Counted from the first letter of the stretch, positions 14,095-23,086 are shown. The stretch: DNA of 64,000 bases from Pseudoflavonifractor phocaeensis (GCF_021531815.1 NZ_JADYUM010000004.1:103732-167731); one strand, 5' to 3'. Numbers and translations: made by a program. Notes: generated from the sequence alone by a model not told the origin.

Positions 14095-14390
14095 TGCCCA
14101 TGGTGTCAGGAGCTGCTTATAAGGCCTATGTTCCCGTTGATGTGAGCTTCACAGAGGAAGGTCAGATGCTTCCGCGAGCTGTTGTATGGGAAGATGGGCA
14201 GCGTTATGAAATCGACCGCGTGAAAGATATACGCCCCAGCTACGCGGCAAAAGCCGGTGGCCAGGGCGATCGGTATACCATTCTTGTGAAAGGTCAAGTA
14301 ACCTATTTATATTTTGAAAGAACGACCAATCTCTCTGGTAATATCATTGGTCGTTGGTTTGTGGAGAGAAAGGTACCTATTGAGGTATGA
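14094..14390 (+). CDS. Conserved small protein of polymerase-bearing elements
   Basis: The ATG overlaps the stop of the ImmA gene. The 98-residue product has VPVDVSFTEEGQMLPRAVVW, DRVKDIRPSYAAKAGGQGDR and YLYFERT, a beta-rich pattern I recall from small proteins accompanying Y-family polymerases in Clostridia elements. No membrane or signal sequence. Function unknown; possible single-domain partner of the polymerase or of DNA. Confidence 0.6.
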   Translation: MPMVSGAAYKAYVPVDVSFTEEGQMLPRAVVWEDGQRYEIDRVKDIRPSYAAKAGGQGDRYTILVKGQVTYLYFERTTNLSGNIIGRWFVERKVPIEV

Positions 14391-14555
14391 AAAACGGCAG
14401 TTGAAAAGAGAGAACATGAATGCTGGATCAGTGAGCAGGAGCGAATCGCCTCATTTCATGAAATGAGCGGTTATAAACGACACGATTACATCAATCACAG
14501 TTATTTCATTGCATTTCTACATTCGCTGCAGGAGCGAGGCTACAGATTTCAGTAA
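14387..14555 (+). pseudogene. Small gene with a one-base disruption
   Basis: An ATG overlapping the previous stop reads only MKNGS before a stop. If one T near 14402-14403 is dropped, the frame continues as EKREHECWISEQERIASFH and ends GYRFQ at 14555, a 55-residue product of the kind often found after this gene. The span is 169 bases, one more than a multiple of three. It is either a pseudogene, a sequencing error or a shifted reading. Confidence 0.45.
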
Positions 14556-14561
14556 TGGCAT

Positions 14562-14594
14562 ATTACCCCTCTGGGACATCTCCAGAGGGGTAAT
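14562..14594 (+). terminator. Intrinsic terminator after the regulator operon
   Basis: Perfect 13-bp stem ATTACCCCTCTGG / CCAGAGGGGTAAT followed by TCTATTTAT. Confidence 0.75.
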
Positions 14595-14898
14595 TCTATT
14601 TATGAGTAAGGATTATGTTTTCTAAACCCATAAATCATCTACAAAAAATGATGTAGGTTTCGGTATCATGGAAACACCTCTCCAAGAATGATAAGCTAAC
14701 CATGTATTTATTAGAATGATTCTCCCGATGGGAACTTGGTAAGCAGTGACGCCGATGGCCGGAAGGCTTCGGACAATCATGGGCATAGCCCACCAGAATG
14801 CACTTTGATTTGTTATGTACAAGTCGAAGTGCTCTTTTTTTGTTCAAATTCCGGTGACGGATTTGAAAATACATTTTTGGAAAGGTGGTTAACCACAA
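14595..14898 (+). other. Leader region with terminator ahead of the 14899 gene
   Basis: No reading frame with a ribosome binding site is seen. The right half holds several potential stems (GGCC-GGAA-GGCT near 14754-14767, GGGCATAGCCC near 14780-14790) and then an intrinsic terminator at 14800-14841 only 58 bases before the next start codon. This is the layout of an attenuated leader or of a small RNA; no known riboswitch class was recognised. Confidence 0.4.
14800..14841 (+). terminator. Intrinsic terminator inside a leader
   Basis: GCACTT / AAGTGC with an inner TTGT / ACAA pairing, followed by CTCTTTTTTTG. It would end transcripts before the gene at 14899 unless read-through is regulated. 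Confidence 0.65.
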
Positions 14899-16050
14899 AT
14901 GACGGAAAGCAAGATTTATGCGGACAACTACAGCTGCACTTTTAAGGAGCCTGGAGAGTTTTTGGACTTTCTCAGGGACCGTAAGGAGCATAGTCAATGG
15001 CTGACAGCTCCTTCGAAAAGTTTGCAGTTGCAGTCCATCGAAAAGGACAGCGCTTTTGGTAACCTGTATATGCAGTTATATCAGCATAACGGGCGTGCCG
15101 AGATCTTGGCTGATACGATGGAGAACACAAGCATCATGCTCAGTGTGCATGGGCAGGAGTATCCCGTGCGATCCTGTGCCCTGAAGACCATTCTGGAACG
15201 AGCCAGAATCTCTGGACATGCATTGAACAAGGTATCTAAAGAAGTGTTTACGCAGATTCTGAACTACTGCCTGGGTGTGGCCTCTGGCGACAGCCTCATT
15301 AAGGTGGCAGATGAGAAGGTGTCTGCAGTACATGGCGGAGATCCCGATGACTATGCCGTGCTGGAAATGCTGCCGCTGTTCGAGAAAGTTCAGGACTATC
15401 TGGAGAGCGAGTTTCCTGGTTGTCATTTCATGACCGGAAGCTTCGACCACACACTGGCAATGGCAATTTGGAGCCTAGATGGGCAGTCTGACGAGCTGTT
15501 GGATACCTATCGTCGTGAACTGCTGGCAAAAGGCCTTGGAAACAAAGTGATTCGGCCTGGTCTGCGGTTTATGACTTCTGATGTGGGTGTCAGTGGCGCA
15601 AACCTGTATCCAATCCTGTTGGTTGGCAGCGCAAACAAGATTGTGCCCCTGGGATATCCCATCAAGACAGAACATAGCAACAGAGCCAATATGGATTACT
15701 TCGATGAGCAGCTTAGACTGCTCTATGCCCGCTTTGAGGATGCGATTGAGAAACAGACGAAGCTGATGCACATCGATATCCAGTATCCCTATACTGCAAT
15801 GCTGGGTGCCCTGAAGCGGGTTGGCGTGACGAAAAAGCTGAGCTATGAGGCGGCAGACATGTTCGCTGCGCAGAATGGCTTGGATCCGTGTACTGCCTAC
15901 GAGGTGTTTCTGGCGATGACGGAAGTAATCTTTCTGGCCCAGTGCAATGGTGCCACTGCCGGTAGGATTGCTCAGCTGGAAGAGTATGTTGCGCGTGCGC
16001 TCAGCATCAACTGGCATGAGTATGATCGTCCTGGCGACTTCAAGTGGTGA
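14899..16050 (+). CDS. Hypothetical protein, 383 residues, DNA-module first gene
   Basis: The ATG follows AAAGGTGG. The soluble, mixed alpha/beta protein has stretches such as SWLTAPSKSL-type N-terminal sequence, YPVRSCALKTILERARISG, and LYPILLVGSANKIVPLGYP near residue 245. The layout (adaptor-like head, then a domain with an Asn/Gly-rich repeat) recalls DUF932-like element proteins, but I could not identify it with confidence. It starts the rightward series leading to YqaJ exonuclease, annealing protein and helicase, so a DNA metabolism role is plausible. Confidence 0.55.
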   Translation: MTESKIYADNYSCTFKEPGEFLDFLRDRKEHSQWLTAPSKSLQLQSIEKDSAFGNLYMQLYQHNGRAEILADTMENTSIMLSVHGQEYPVRSCALKTILERARISGHALNKVSKEVFTQILNYCLGVASGDSLIKVADEKVSAVHGGDPDDYAVLEMLPLFEKVQDYLESEFPGCHFMTGSFDHTLAMAIWSLDGQSDELLDTYRRELLAKGLGNKVIRPGLRFMTSDVGVSGANLYPILLVGSANKIVPLGYPIKTEHSNRANMDYFDEQLRLLYARFEDAIEKQTKLMHIDIQYPYTAMLGALKRVGVTKKLSYEAADMFAAQNGLDPCTAYEVFLAMTEVIFLAQCNGATAGRIAQLEEYVARALSINWHEYDRPGDFKW

Positions 16051-16055
16051 GCAGT

Positions 16056-16238
16056 ATGCCAACATACAGGATTCCGCTGACGTGGGAAGTATACGGACAC
16101 GTCACAGTGACTGCACCAACCCGTGAAGACGCGATTGAATACGCACTTGGTCCCGACTGTTCCTTACCTGAAGGAGACTACGTGGATGATTCCGTGCGTG
16201 TGGATGACCTTGTAAATATTGTTGTTTTGGAGGAATGA
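16056..16238 (+). CDS. Small hypothetical protein, 60 residues
   Basis: Starting at ATG 16056 (an earlier in-frame start at 16044 is possible), the product reads MPTYRIPLTWEVYGHVTVTA and then an acidic half. The pattern of a short beta hairpin followed by REDAIEYAL resembles small partners found with phage recombination genes. It lies 3 bases before the YqaJ gene. Function unknown. Confidence 0.55.
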   Translation: MPTYRIPLTWEVYGHVTVTAPTREDAIEYALGPDCSLPEGDYVDDSVRVDDLVNIVVLEE

Positions 16239-16241
16239 GTC

Positions 16242-17276
16242 ATGGCGCTGAATTTGAATTATAAACCTAACGTTTTTGTGAAAACCGAGAATCTGCCTGA
16301 AGATGAGTGGCTGGAGTGGCGTCGTAAAGGTATCGGTGGCAGCGATGTTGCTGCCGCCCTGGGCCTGTCGCCGTATAGAACGATGCGTGAGCTGTACTAC
16401 GATAAAATCGGCGTTGTGGCAGTCGAGGAGGGGGAGGACAAGTCCATTACCTTCCAGATCGGTCACCTGCTGGAAGACGTGGTTGCTCAGATCTTCGCTA
16501 AGAAGACGGGTCTGAGTGTCTACCGAGATCAGACCATGTATCAGCATCCTTTATATCCGTTCATGCTTGCGGATGTGGATCGTTTCATCCATATGCCTGA
16601 TGGAACGACGGCAATTCTTGAGTGTAAAACGGCTCACTACGATACCCAGTATCTGTGGGCAAATGATGCTGTACCGCGCCATTACGAGATGCAGGTGCGT
16701 CACTACATGAGTGTCATGAACATTGATGTAGCGTACATTGCCTGCCTGTTCTCTAATAGTGAGAAGGACTTTGTTTGGCGGAAGATCGAACGTGATCTGG
16801 ACGAGGAAGAGAACACCATTATGCTGCTCCAGGACTTCTGGACTCGATATGTGTGTAATCGTGCTGAGCCGCCTCTGAATGAGAAGCCTGACATGGTGCT
16901 TGATGTTTTGCGCCGGTTCTATGGACCTGGTGATACTTCTGCACCTGCCGTATCTCTAGTCACTTCTTTTGTCCCTGTTCTGGAGCAGCTGCTTGTGATG
17001 AAGGCTGAGAAGTCTGATTTGGAGGGCAGAGTTCGAAAACTGGATGCACAGATCAAATCGGCATACGCACCGATCGCTGAGCTCATGGGCCCTGCCTGCA
17101 GTGCTACCTGTGTCGATAAGGGCGTGACGTATAGCGTTACGTTCAATCCTCAGAGCAGGGAAGGCATTACGAAGGACAAGCTCTCTGCGCTGAAGGCACA
17201 GTATCCGGACATCTATGATGAGTTCGTAGATACGACTGAGTGGCGCACATTTAAGTTGACGAAATCTCAAAACTGA
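16242..17276 (+). CDS. YqaJ-type viral recombinase (exonuclease)
   Basis: The 344-residue protein has the lambda-exonuclease/YqaJ core: WRRKGIGGSDVAAALG (about 28-43), GHLLEDVVAQIFAKKTG, FMLADVDRFI with the metal Asp, ILECKTAHY with Glu-x-Lys, and MQVRHYMSV. A C-terminal part with a helical pair (VLEQLLVMKAEKSDLEGRV) follows. The family resects 5' strands so that an annealing protein can load. A putative annealing protein (19915-20682) and a helicase follow in the same transcript. Confidence 0.85.
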   Translation: MALNLNYKPNVFVKTENLPEDEWLEWRRKGIGGSDVAAALGLSPYRTMRELYYDKIGVVAVEEGEDKSITFQIGHLLEDVVAQIFAKKTGLSVYRDQTMYQHPLYPFMLADVDRFIHMPDGTTAILECKTAHYDTQYLWANDAVPRHYEMQVRHYMSVMNIDVAYIACLFSNSEKDFVWRKIERDLDEEENTIMLLQDFWTRYVCNRAEPPLNEKPDMVLDVLRRFYGPGDTSAPAVSLVTSFVPVLEQLLVMKAEKSDLEGRVRKLDAQIKSAYAPIAELMGPACSATCVDKGVTYSVTFNPQSREGITKDKLSALKAQYPDIYDEFVDTTEWRTFKLTKSQN

Positions 17277-17288
17277 AGGGAGGCACAT

Positions 17289-17654
17289 ATGATGCCGCTT
17301 ACCTACGTTTGTTCTCCACTCTCCGCACCTACACGTGCGGAGATGCTGGCAAATGCGGCGAAGGCTTGTACCTACTCGGCATGGGCAGAGAAGGAATTTG
17401 GCGGTCGTGCTGTTGCTCCTCACGCCTATCTTCCGTATTTACTGGATGATAGGAATCCTGCGGAGCGAGCATTGGCCCTGGAATTTGATTTGAAACTTCT
17501 GGCCATGTGTGAGCGCATTGTGGTGTACGGAACACGTATCTCGTCTGGCATGAAAGGGGAGATTGAAAACGCACAACGCCTCGGTATTCCTGTGATCTAC
17601 AGACAGGATACAGTAGCTTCGCAGAAGCCTGGAGGTGAGAAAAATGCTGTGTAA
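17289..17654 (+). CDS. DUF4406/DUF7768-like protein
   Basis: The 121-residue protein resembles the small nucleoside 2-deoxyribosyltransferase-like fold: TYVCSPLSAP at the start, a central VAPHAYLPYLLDD, and RIVVYGTRISSGMKGEIENAQRLGIPV at the end. The catalytic Glu of true deoxyribosyltransferases is not obvious. Proteins of this kind are common in phages with recombination modules. The end overlaps the helicase start by 11 bases. Function not established. Confidence 0.7.
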   Translation: MMPLTYVCSPLSAPTRAEMLANAAKACTYSAWAEKEFGGRAVAPHAYLPYLLDDRNPAERALALEFDLKLLAMCERIVVYGTRISSGMKGEIENAQRLGIPVIYRQDTVASQKPGGEKNAV

Positions 17655-19857
17655 ATTTGAACGCTCCATCTTTCAGTCGGCAAATGGATACTGCGTGTTT
17701 GCCTATAACACAAAAGATGAGAGTGTTCCGGTAGCTGCCAGAAGTACGCAATACCATCGTGATAAGAAGATTCATATTACTGCTGTCGGCTATAACTTAC
17801 CTGCAACTGACGCCATTGACGTCGATCTGCAGGGCAAGTGGCAGCCTTCCAAGTACGGGATGCAGCTGATAGTCGAAAGTTTTGAGCAGATGCTGCCACA
17901 GGATACGAATGGTATCGTTGCCTATCTGAGTTCCGGACTGATCAAGGGAATTGGCCCGGAGACAGCGAAAGCCATTGTAGCACGATTTGGCAGCAGCACA
18001 CTGGATGTGATGGAGAACGATCCTGAGCAGCTGCTGGCGGTAAAGGGCATTGCGCGTACGAAACTGAAAAAGATCATTGCCAGTTACTCGGAAACAAGAA
18101 AGCTCCGGGAATTAACGGCTTATCTGGCTCCTTACGGGGTTTCCATGAAAAAGATTGCGAAGATCCAGGAGACCTTTGAGGATAACAGTCTTCGTGTCGT
18201 TCAAAGCGATCCGTTCCAGCTATGCAGGATCCGTGGCTTTGGTTTTCTAACGGTGGATGAAATTGCGAGAAAAACAAAGGTCAGTCTCAGAAACCCTTTG
18301 CGATATGCCGGTGCCATTCATTACTGTCTGGAAGAAGCTCGCTCCAATGGGCATCTTTTTCTTCCGCATGATGAACTCGTTGATAAGTGCTATGAACTTC
18401 TTAATCGTGAGTGCGAAGGGGAAGTGGTGCCCATGTACGATGTAACCGGCGCAGTCAGTCAGGAAGTGAAGGCAAAACAAATATACAACGAGAATGGACG
18501 CATCTACTTGTCGTTTGAACGCTTATGTGAAGTGAAGACGGCAAAGCGGATTGTGTCCATGTTGCTATCTGAGGGGATGCCAATGGTTTCTGACCTGTCG
18601 AAGCAGATTGCACTTACCGAAAGTAATCTGCCACATCCACTGGCTCCATCTCAGAGAGAGGCAGTTAAGCTATGTTTGTCGCATCCGTGTTCAATCATGA
18701 CTGGTGGCCCTGGTGTGGGTAAGACAACAACGCTAAAGGCAATTCTGGAGATTTATCATCGTGTTTTCCCGGATCATGAGATCCTACTTGCGGCCCCTAC
18801 AGGGAAGGCAAGCAGGCGAATGAGTGAACAGACCGGCTTTCCGGCATCTACACTTCATTCCGCCATGGGAATTCTCAGCGACGATGACATTGAAACGAAT
18901 GGGCCTGAGTTCTTATCGGCTGATTTTGTTGTCGTTGATGAGTGCAGCATGGTCGATATGCGGCTCGCTTACGCACTTTTTGAACGACTGAAACCTGGAG
19001 TCAAGCTCTTGTTTGTCGGCGATCCTGACCAGTTACCTGCAGTCGGCGCTGGCAATGTGCTGCGTGAAATGATACGTAGTGGCATTGTGCCTACGGCAGT
19101 TCTGGATACGGTCTTCCGGCAGGCAAGCAATAGCCGGATAGCCTTGAACGCTTATGCTGTCAATCATAATGACACGAAGCTTCTTTATGGTGACGACTTC
19201 CTGATGCAGGATGTACAGACAAGCGAAGACGCTGCAGATCTTGTCATGAAGTGCTTCTTTGACGAAGTCACTCAACATGGGATTGAGAATGTACAGATCC
19301 TATCTCCGTTCAGGAGGCGGGGTGCTGTCTGTGCGGATAACCTGAATATTGCAATTCGTGAAATGATTAATCCCAAGCGAAGTGGTGTCAATGAGCTGAA
19401 ATGTGGCACTAAAGTGTTCCGTGAAGGAGATCGGATTATCCAGACACGAAACTGTGATGGTGTATCAAACGGTGACGTTGGTGTGATTACGCGAATCTAT
19501 CTGGATGAAGATGGTGAGCAGCTGATCGATATCAAGCTCTTAGATGGCCGTGAGTTAGTCTACACGGTTGACAAGATGGAGAATATCGACCTCTCTTACT
19601 GTATTTCGATCCATAAGAGTCAGGGCGCAGAGTTCCCGGTCGTTATCATTCCAATTATGAAAGAGCATTACATCATGCTTAGAAGGAACCTTTTGTACAC
19701 TGCGATCTCCAGAGCAAAAGCGAAGGTGATTCTCATTGGACATAGACAAGCTGTGTTTACTGCAATTCATAAAAATGATGTTGATAAACGAAATACCGTC
19801 CTTGCTGATCGGATCACAGTCTATTACGAGCGTGAAACGCAGAAAAGAGCGGTATAA
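17644..19857 (+). CDS. RecD2-like SF1B DNA helicase
   Basis: The ATG at 17644 lies 7 bases after GGAGGTG; the GTG at 17635 would overlap that site. The 737-residue protein has an N-terminal RecD2 module with tandem helix-hairpin-helix repeats (SSGLIKGIGPETAKAIV, LLAVKGIARTKLKKI), then the motor: Walker A TGGPGVGKTTT (about 353-363), DEAD-like VVDECSMVDMR, GDPDQLPAVG, and the motif VI-like SIHKSQGAEFPVV and LYTAISRAK. RecD2 unwinds 5' to 3' outside RecBCD. In this element it likely serves replication or recombination together with YqaJ and the primase. Confidence 0.9.
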   Translation: MLCKFERSIFQSANGYCVFAYNTKDESVPVAARSTQYHRDKKIHITAVGYNLPATDAIDVDLQGKWQPSKYGMQLIVESFEQMLPQDTNGIVAYLSSGLIKGIGPETAKAIVARFGSSTLDVMENDPEQLLAVKGIARTKLKKIIASYSETRKLRELTAYLAPYGVSMKKIAKIQETFEDNSLRVVQSDPFQLCRIRGFGFLTVDEIARKTKVSLRNPLRYAGAIHYCLEEARSNGHLFLPHDELVDKCYELLNRECEGEVVPMYDVTGAVSQEVKAKQIYNENGRIYLSFERLCEVKTAKRIVSMLLSEGMPMVSDLSKQIALTESNLPHPLAPSQREAVKLCLSHPCSIMTGGPGVGKTTTLKAILEIYHRVFPDHEILLAAPTGKASRRMSEQTGFPASTLHSAMGILSDDDIETNGPEFLSADFVVVDECSMVDMRLAYALFERLKPGVKLLFVGDPDQLPAVGAGNVLREMIRSGIVPTAVLDTVFRQASNSRIALNAYAVNHNDTKLLYGDDFLMQDVQTSEDAADLVMKCFFDEVTQHGIENVQILSPFRRRGAVCADNLNIAIREMINPKRSGVNELKCGTKVFREGDRIIQTRNCDGVSNGDVGVITRIYLDEDGEQLIDIKLLDGRELVYTVDKMENIDLSYCISIHKSQGAEFPVVIIPIMKEHYIMLRRNLLYTAISRAKAKVILIGHRQAVFTAIHKNDVDKRNTVLADRITVYYERETQKRAV

Positions 19858-19914
19858 CGAACCGTGGCATGGGAGAGTTTCTCCCATGCCCGGAATGATT
19901 GGAGGATTTATTAA

Positions 19915-20682
19915 ATGACGGAAAATACCATGAAAAGCATTCCCAGCATCAATACGGTGGATGGCTTCAACCCTGCAGAATTTACTCGTGAGCTTCCCAA
20001 TGAGGATGGAACTCTGAGCCTGTATCTGGACGTCAAGTATCGGATGCTCTGGTTCCGACTTCATAGGCCCAACGGAAAGATCGACACAGAAATCATCCAC
20101 GTTGATGAGAAGTCCGCTGTAGTCAGCTGCAAGCTCTATTCTGATCGAGGTGATCCTGCTAATCAGTATCTGGCAAAATCCTGTGCTCAGCGTTTCGTAA
20201 GCCAGGAAAAGTATGGCGATCGTTACCTTGAAATCGCGGAGACTGCTGCAATCGGTCGTGTTCTTGCAGCCGCTGGCTATGGAACTCAGTTCTGTGGCGC
20301 TACGGATATGCTCAGCGGTATTATCGCTGATGCTCCGGTAGATATGACTGCTATAGAAGACGCTGCAACGGCCCCTGTAGAGGCCAGCAGCCGCGTTATT
20401 CATCAGGTGAGACCTACGTCTCAGCCTAGCGAAGAGAAGCCTGTAGCCCCGAATAAACGTGAAATGACGACCCTTGAAGACTACCTCAACGGCATGACGT
20501 TGGAGGATGCGAAAAACGTTGTCGTGGATGTCGGAAGATATTCCGGTACCAGGCTTGGTGAGATTGTTATGAGCAATCCGAAGGACCTGGATTGGTACGT
20601 GAAGTATTATGCTGGTAAGAACTTGGCATTGAAGGCGGGAGCGATCCTTCTGATGGAGGCAGCTACTGCTAAGGCGAGCTGA
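19915..20682 (+). CDS. Putative single-strand annealing protein
   Basis: The 255-residue protein has an N-terminal domain with YLDVKYRMLWFRL and a key LEIAETAAIGRVLAAAGYGT segment, which resembles the conserved helix of ERF/Sak-type annealing proteins. A Pro/Thr-rich linker follows, then a small C-terminal domain (TRLGEIVMSNPKDLDWYVKYYAG) of the kind attached to exonuclease X-like or phage recombination proteins. It lies in one transcript with the YqaJ exonuclease, its expected partner. Identification is by pattern; a plain hypothetical label is the alternative. Confidence 0.6.
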   Translation: MTENTMKSIPSINTVDGFNPAEFTRELPNEDGTLSLYLDVKYRMLWFRLHRPNGKIDTEIIHVDEKSAVVSCKLYSDRGDPANQYLAKSCAQRFVSQEKYGDRYLEIAETAAIGRVLAAAGYGTQFCGATDMLSGIIADAPVDMTAIEDAATAPVEASSRVIHQVRPTSQPSEEKPVAPNKREMTTLEDYLNGMTLEDAKNVVVDVGRYSGTRLGEIVMSNPKDLDWYVKYYAGKNLALKAGAILLMEAATAKAS

Positions 20683-20713
20683 TGCAAGCCCTGCAGATTG
20701 GAGGTGAAGTAAA

Positions 20714-21817
20714 ATGGGCATTGATCATAATCTGCCGTTCAGCATTGGGGATGTTGTAGAACTCCTGGGAATCAAGGTAGTTCGAAACACCGGTACCCAG
20801 CTGCATTGCAGATGTCCATTTTGCGATGATAAGAAGGCACATCTGAATGTGAGATTGAACAAGAACGTCTTTCGCTGCAATCGCTGTGGCAAAGGCGGTG
20901 GCATTCTTCACCTTTATGCTGCAGCGCATGACGTTTCTCTGAATATGGCATACGAAGAACTGTGCCGGGTTTATCAGGCAGATAATCGACCAGTGCAAAA
21001 ACCTCTCAGTACGCCAACAATTATTCAGCCGGAAATGCCAATTGCATCGAGTGCTGTACGAAACAACACCTATAGTAATCTGCTTTCCATGCTTTCATTA
21101 GGTGCAAATCATCGGGAGTCCCTGCTTTTGCGGGGACTCTCAGGTGAGGATATTGTCAGGCTCGGGTACAAAACGACTCCCGCAGTCAGAGCACCGAAAA
21201 TCGTAACACAATTGCTGGAACGAGGTTGTGAACTTCAAGGTGTTCCTGGTTTCTATTGCGATAGCGATTCTGGTCGCTGGAAGCTTGATATCAGAGGGTC
21301 TGGCATCATGCTGCCGGATAGAAACAGCAATGGGGAGATTGAAGCAATCCAGATCCGACTGGACAAAGTCTATAAGTCGAAGTTCAACAATTTGACGAGC
21401 GTTGACCAGTACTATGGAACGAGCGCTGCCTGTTGCCCACACTTTGTTGGCGTTACTGATGGCATAGAGTCGGTTTATCTGACAGAAGGCGTTATGAAGG
21501 CCGACATTGCCCACCACCTTTCTGCAGAACTCGGGTGCCCCAGACCTTTTGTAGGCCTTACCGGAGTTGGTAACATAAATCAATTTCTCAGGGCGCTGGA
21601 TGAGTTGGACAGAATGGGCGTTAGAAAGATCATGGTGGCATTTGATATGGATGCTATGGTGAATGATAGTGTTCGGAAAGCTAAGGATCGGGTTATGGAA
21701 ACGGGCTGTGATGCCGGATTTGATATGACGCCGATTACATGGGATCCGCAATACAAAGGAATTGATGACCTGCTATATGCCGCAAAGAAAAAACGGCTAT
21801 TTCGTTTGGAGGAATGA
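20714..21817 (+). CDS. DNA primase-like protein, CHC2 zinc finger and TOPRIM
   Basis: Residues 34-58 carry a CHC2-type zinc finger (CPFC then CNRC, with KNVFRCNRCGKGGGI following). After a linker comes the TOPRIM part: VYLTEGVMKADIAHHLSA with the catalytic Glu, GLTGVGNI and KIMVAFDMDA. With 367 residues it is a compact phage/element primase lacking a helicase part; the RecD2-like protein upstream may provide that. It is translated from a site at GGAGGTGAAG and followed by three small genes. It primes DNA synthesis, so the element may replicate itself. Confidence 0.85.
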   Translation: MGIDHNLPFSIGDVVELLGIKVVRNTGTQLHCRCPFCDDKKAHLNVRLNKNVFRCNRCGKGGGILHLYAAAHDVSLNMAYEELCRVYQADNRPVQKPLSTPTIIQPEMPIASSAVRNNTYSNLLSMLSLGANHRESLLLRGLSGEDIVRLGYKTTPAVRAPKIVTQLLERGCELQGVPGFYCDSDSGRWKLDIRGSGIMLPDRNSNGEIEAIQIRLDKVYKSKFNNLTSVDQYYGTSAACCPHFVGVTDGIESVYLTEGVMKADIAHHLSAELGCPRPFVGLTGVGNINQFLRALDELDRMGVRKIMVAFDMDAMVNDSVRKAKDRVMETGCDAGFDMTPITWDPQYKGIDDLLYAAKKKRLFRLEE

Positions 21818-21818
21818 A

Positions 21819-21971
21819 ATGAGCGTTGATTTTTACTATTCAGATCTGCGTCCTGATGCTCAGGAGCGATTTCTGAAAGCGCAGGGGATAACAGATCCAA
21901 AAGAAGGGAACTTCGACATGGATATTGTTCCTCTGTTCACTGTTGAAGATATGAATACGGAGGGATGCTGA
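21819..21971 (+). CDS. Small hypothetical protein, 50 residues
   Basis: The ATG follows TTTGGAGGAATGAA and is within 2 bases of the primase stop. The product MSVDFYYSDLRPDAQERF continues acidic and ends at the next start. Such 50-residue proteins accompany element primases. Function unknown. Confidence 0.6.
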   Translation: MSVDFYYSDLRPDAQERFLKAQGITDPKEGNFDMDIVPLFTVEDMNTEGC

Positions 21972-22190
21972 ATGGATGAAGTGAAGCACAATCGCTTTGT
22001 AAAAGTCGTTGAGAAACGAATGGAAGTTCTTATCAACGATTTCTATAAGCTCGGAAATTGCGCATCCAGAGTGTCTTATGATTACACAGAGGATGAAGTG
22101 AACGTGATTCTTAATGAATTGGAGAACCAGATTACAATTCTTAAAGAACGCTTCGCCGGTCGTAAGCGATTCACTTTAGGGCCTGACTAA
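21972..22190 (+). CDS. Small helical protein, 72 residues
   Basis: Starts directly after the previous stop. The charged, helical product has VKVVEKRMEVLINDFYKLG and a coiled-coil-like ELENQITILKERFAG. Function unknown. Confidence 0.6.
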   Translation: MDEVKHNRFVKVVEKRMEVLINDFYKLGNCASRVSYDYTEDEVNVILNELENQITILKERFAGRKRFTLGPD

Positions 22191-22210
22191 TAAAGGAGGG
22201 AAGACAGCAT

Positions 22211-22459
22211 ATGATGATACCGAATGAACTTTCTGCTAAATTCAATACGTTGGAGGGCAGAAAGCAGATCATTGCGGAGTACGCAGACAGTGATACCATG
22301 TTTGTCGGGGAAAATGAAGACGGTGAACGCGTCTACTTATCTGTTGCAAGTACCGGCATGGTTCTGAGAACTGAGCAGGAAAATGGATGGGTTCGCGTAA
22401 ACTATTATGACGCTGAAGGGGAAGCTACCGGCGAAACCTTCGACGGTAAATGGATTTAA
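22211..22459 (+). CDS. Small hypothetical protein, 82 residues
   Basis: AAAGGAGGG precedes the ATG. The product has a short helical start, then a beta-rich part (RVYLSVASTGMVLRTEQENG) and an acidic end. It is the last gene before a strong terminator. Function unknown. Confidence 0.6.
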   Translation: MMIPNELSAKFNTLEGRKQIIAEYADSDTMFVGENEDGERVYLSVASTGMVLRTEQENGWVRVNYYDAEGEATGETFDGKWI

Positions 22460-22465
22460 TTGCGA

Positions 22466-22505
22466 GAAGGGTCGTGGCTAATGTGCCACGGCCCTTCCGT
22501 TTTTA
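22466..22505 (+). terminator. Intrinsic terminator after the DNA-metabolism operon
   Basis: GAAGGGTCGTGGC pairs with GCCACGGCCCTTC (one bulge) and is followed by CGTTTTT. Confidence 0.85.
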
Positions 22506-22801
22506 TGTGCAGCATACCCAAATGTACGCTACAGAAAAAATAAAACTGAGAATTACAAAAAAGTTCTGATCGATACCTTAAAAAATGGCCATTTTTCTCT
22601 ATTTATTATGAGGAAACAATTCCACCTATTAAACCGGACTTACTGGGCATGTTGTTGTTCGTTGCATAGATGTTCCGTAAAGACTATATGGAGACACTAT
22701 GTCCAAACGAAGGATAAATAGAGTCTTTTTGTCAGGCAGGAATAATCCTCAAGATCCAGTCGTATGTTTGTCCCAGACTGAGGAAAGGGGAGTGCCTGAG
22801 C
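22506..22801 (+). promoter_or_regulatory. Control region of the recombinase operon
   Basis: The stretch contains a perfect 16-bp palindrome (AAAAATGGCCATTTTT at 22581-22596) and a promoter-like pair TTGCAT (22662-22667), 17 bp, TATATG (22685-22690). A 38-codon frame from 22699 is possible but unconvincing. The region probably controls the operon that ends with the integrase. Confidence 0.5.
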
Positions 22802-23086
22802 ATGAGCGAAGCTGATCAGAACAGAATTAATTGTACGATTATTGAAGTGCCAGAAGGGGAAGCAAGGGATACTGATTATAGCTTTGCAAAAGAAGCTTTG
22901 GAAGTGCGAAGGAATCATCAGCCTCCCATTTCATACGAACAGATGAAAGCTGATTTGGAAAGAGAAGTGGTGCTATACGCGCTTGAGCAGCTGAGAGACC
23001 AGGGAGTCATCGGCCAGACGATGTATGAGAATGCTGTCAATATCGCACTGAAAAAGCTTAGTGCCAATAACAGTAAAGGGGAATAG
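22802..23086 (+). CDS. Small protein of recombinase operon, 94 residues
   Basis: The ATG lies 12 bases after AAGGGGAG. The N-terminal half is polar; the C-terminal half is one helical domain (EVVLYALEQLRDQGVIGQTM and NIALKKL) of the short SHOCT-like kind. It precedes the Cys-rich protein and the integrase on the same strand. Function unknown. Confidence 0.6.
   Translation: MSEADQNRINCTIIEVPEGEARDTDYSFAKEALEVRRNHQPPISYEQMKADLEREVVLYALEQLRDQGVIGQTMYENAVNIALKKLSANNSKGE

Noticed and set aside
22699..22815. 38-codon frame before the 22802 gene
   Set aside because: It overlaps the better-supported start at 22802 and looks unstructured; kept only as a note in the control region.
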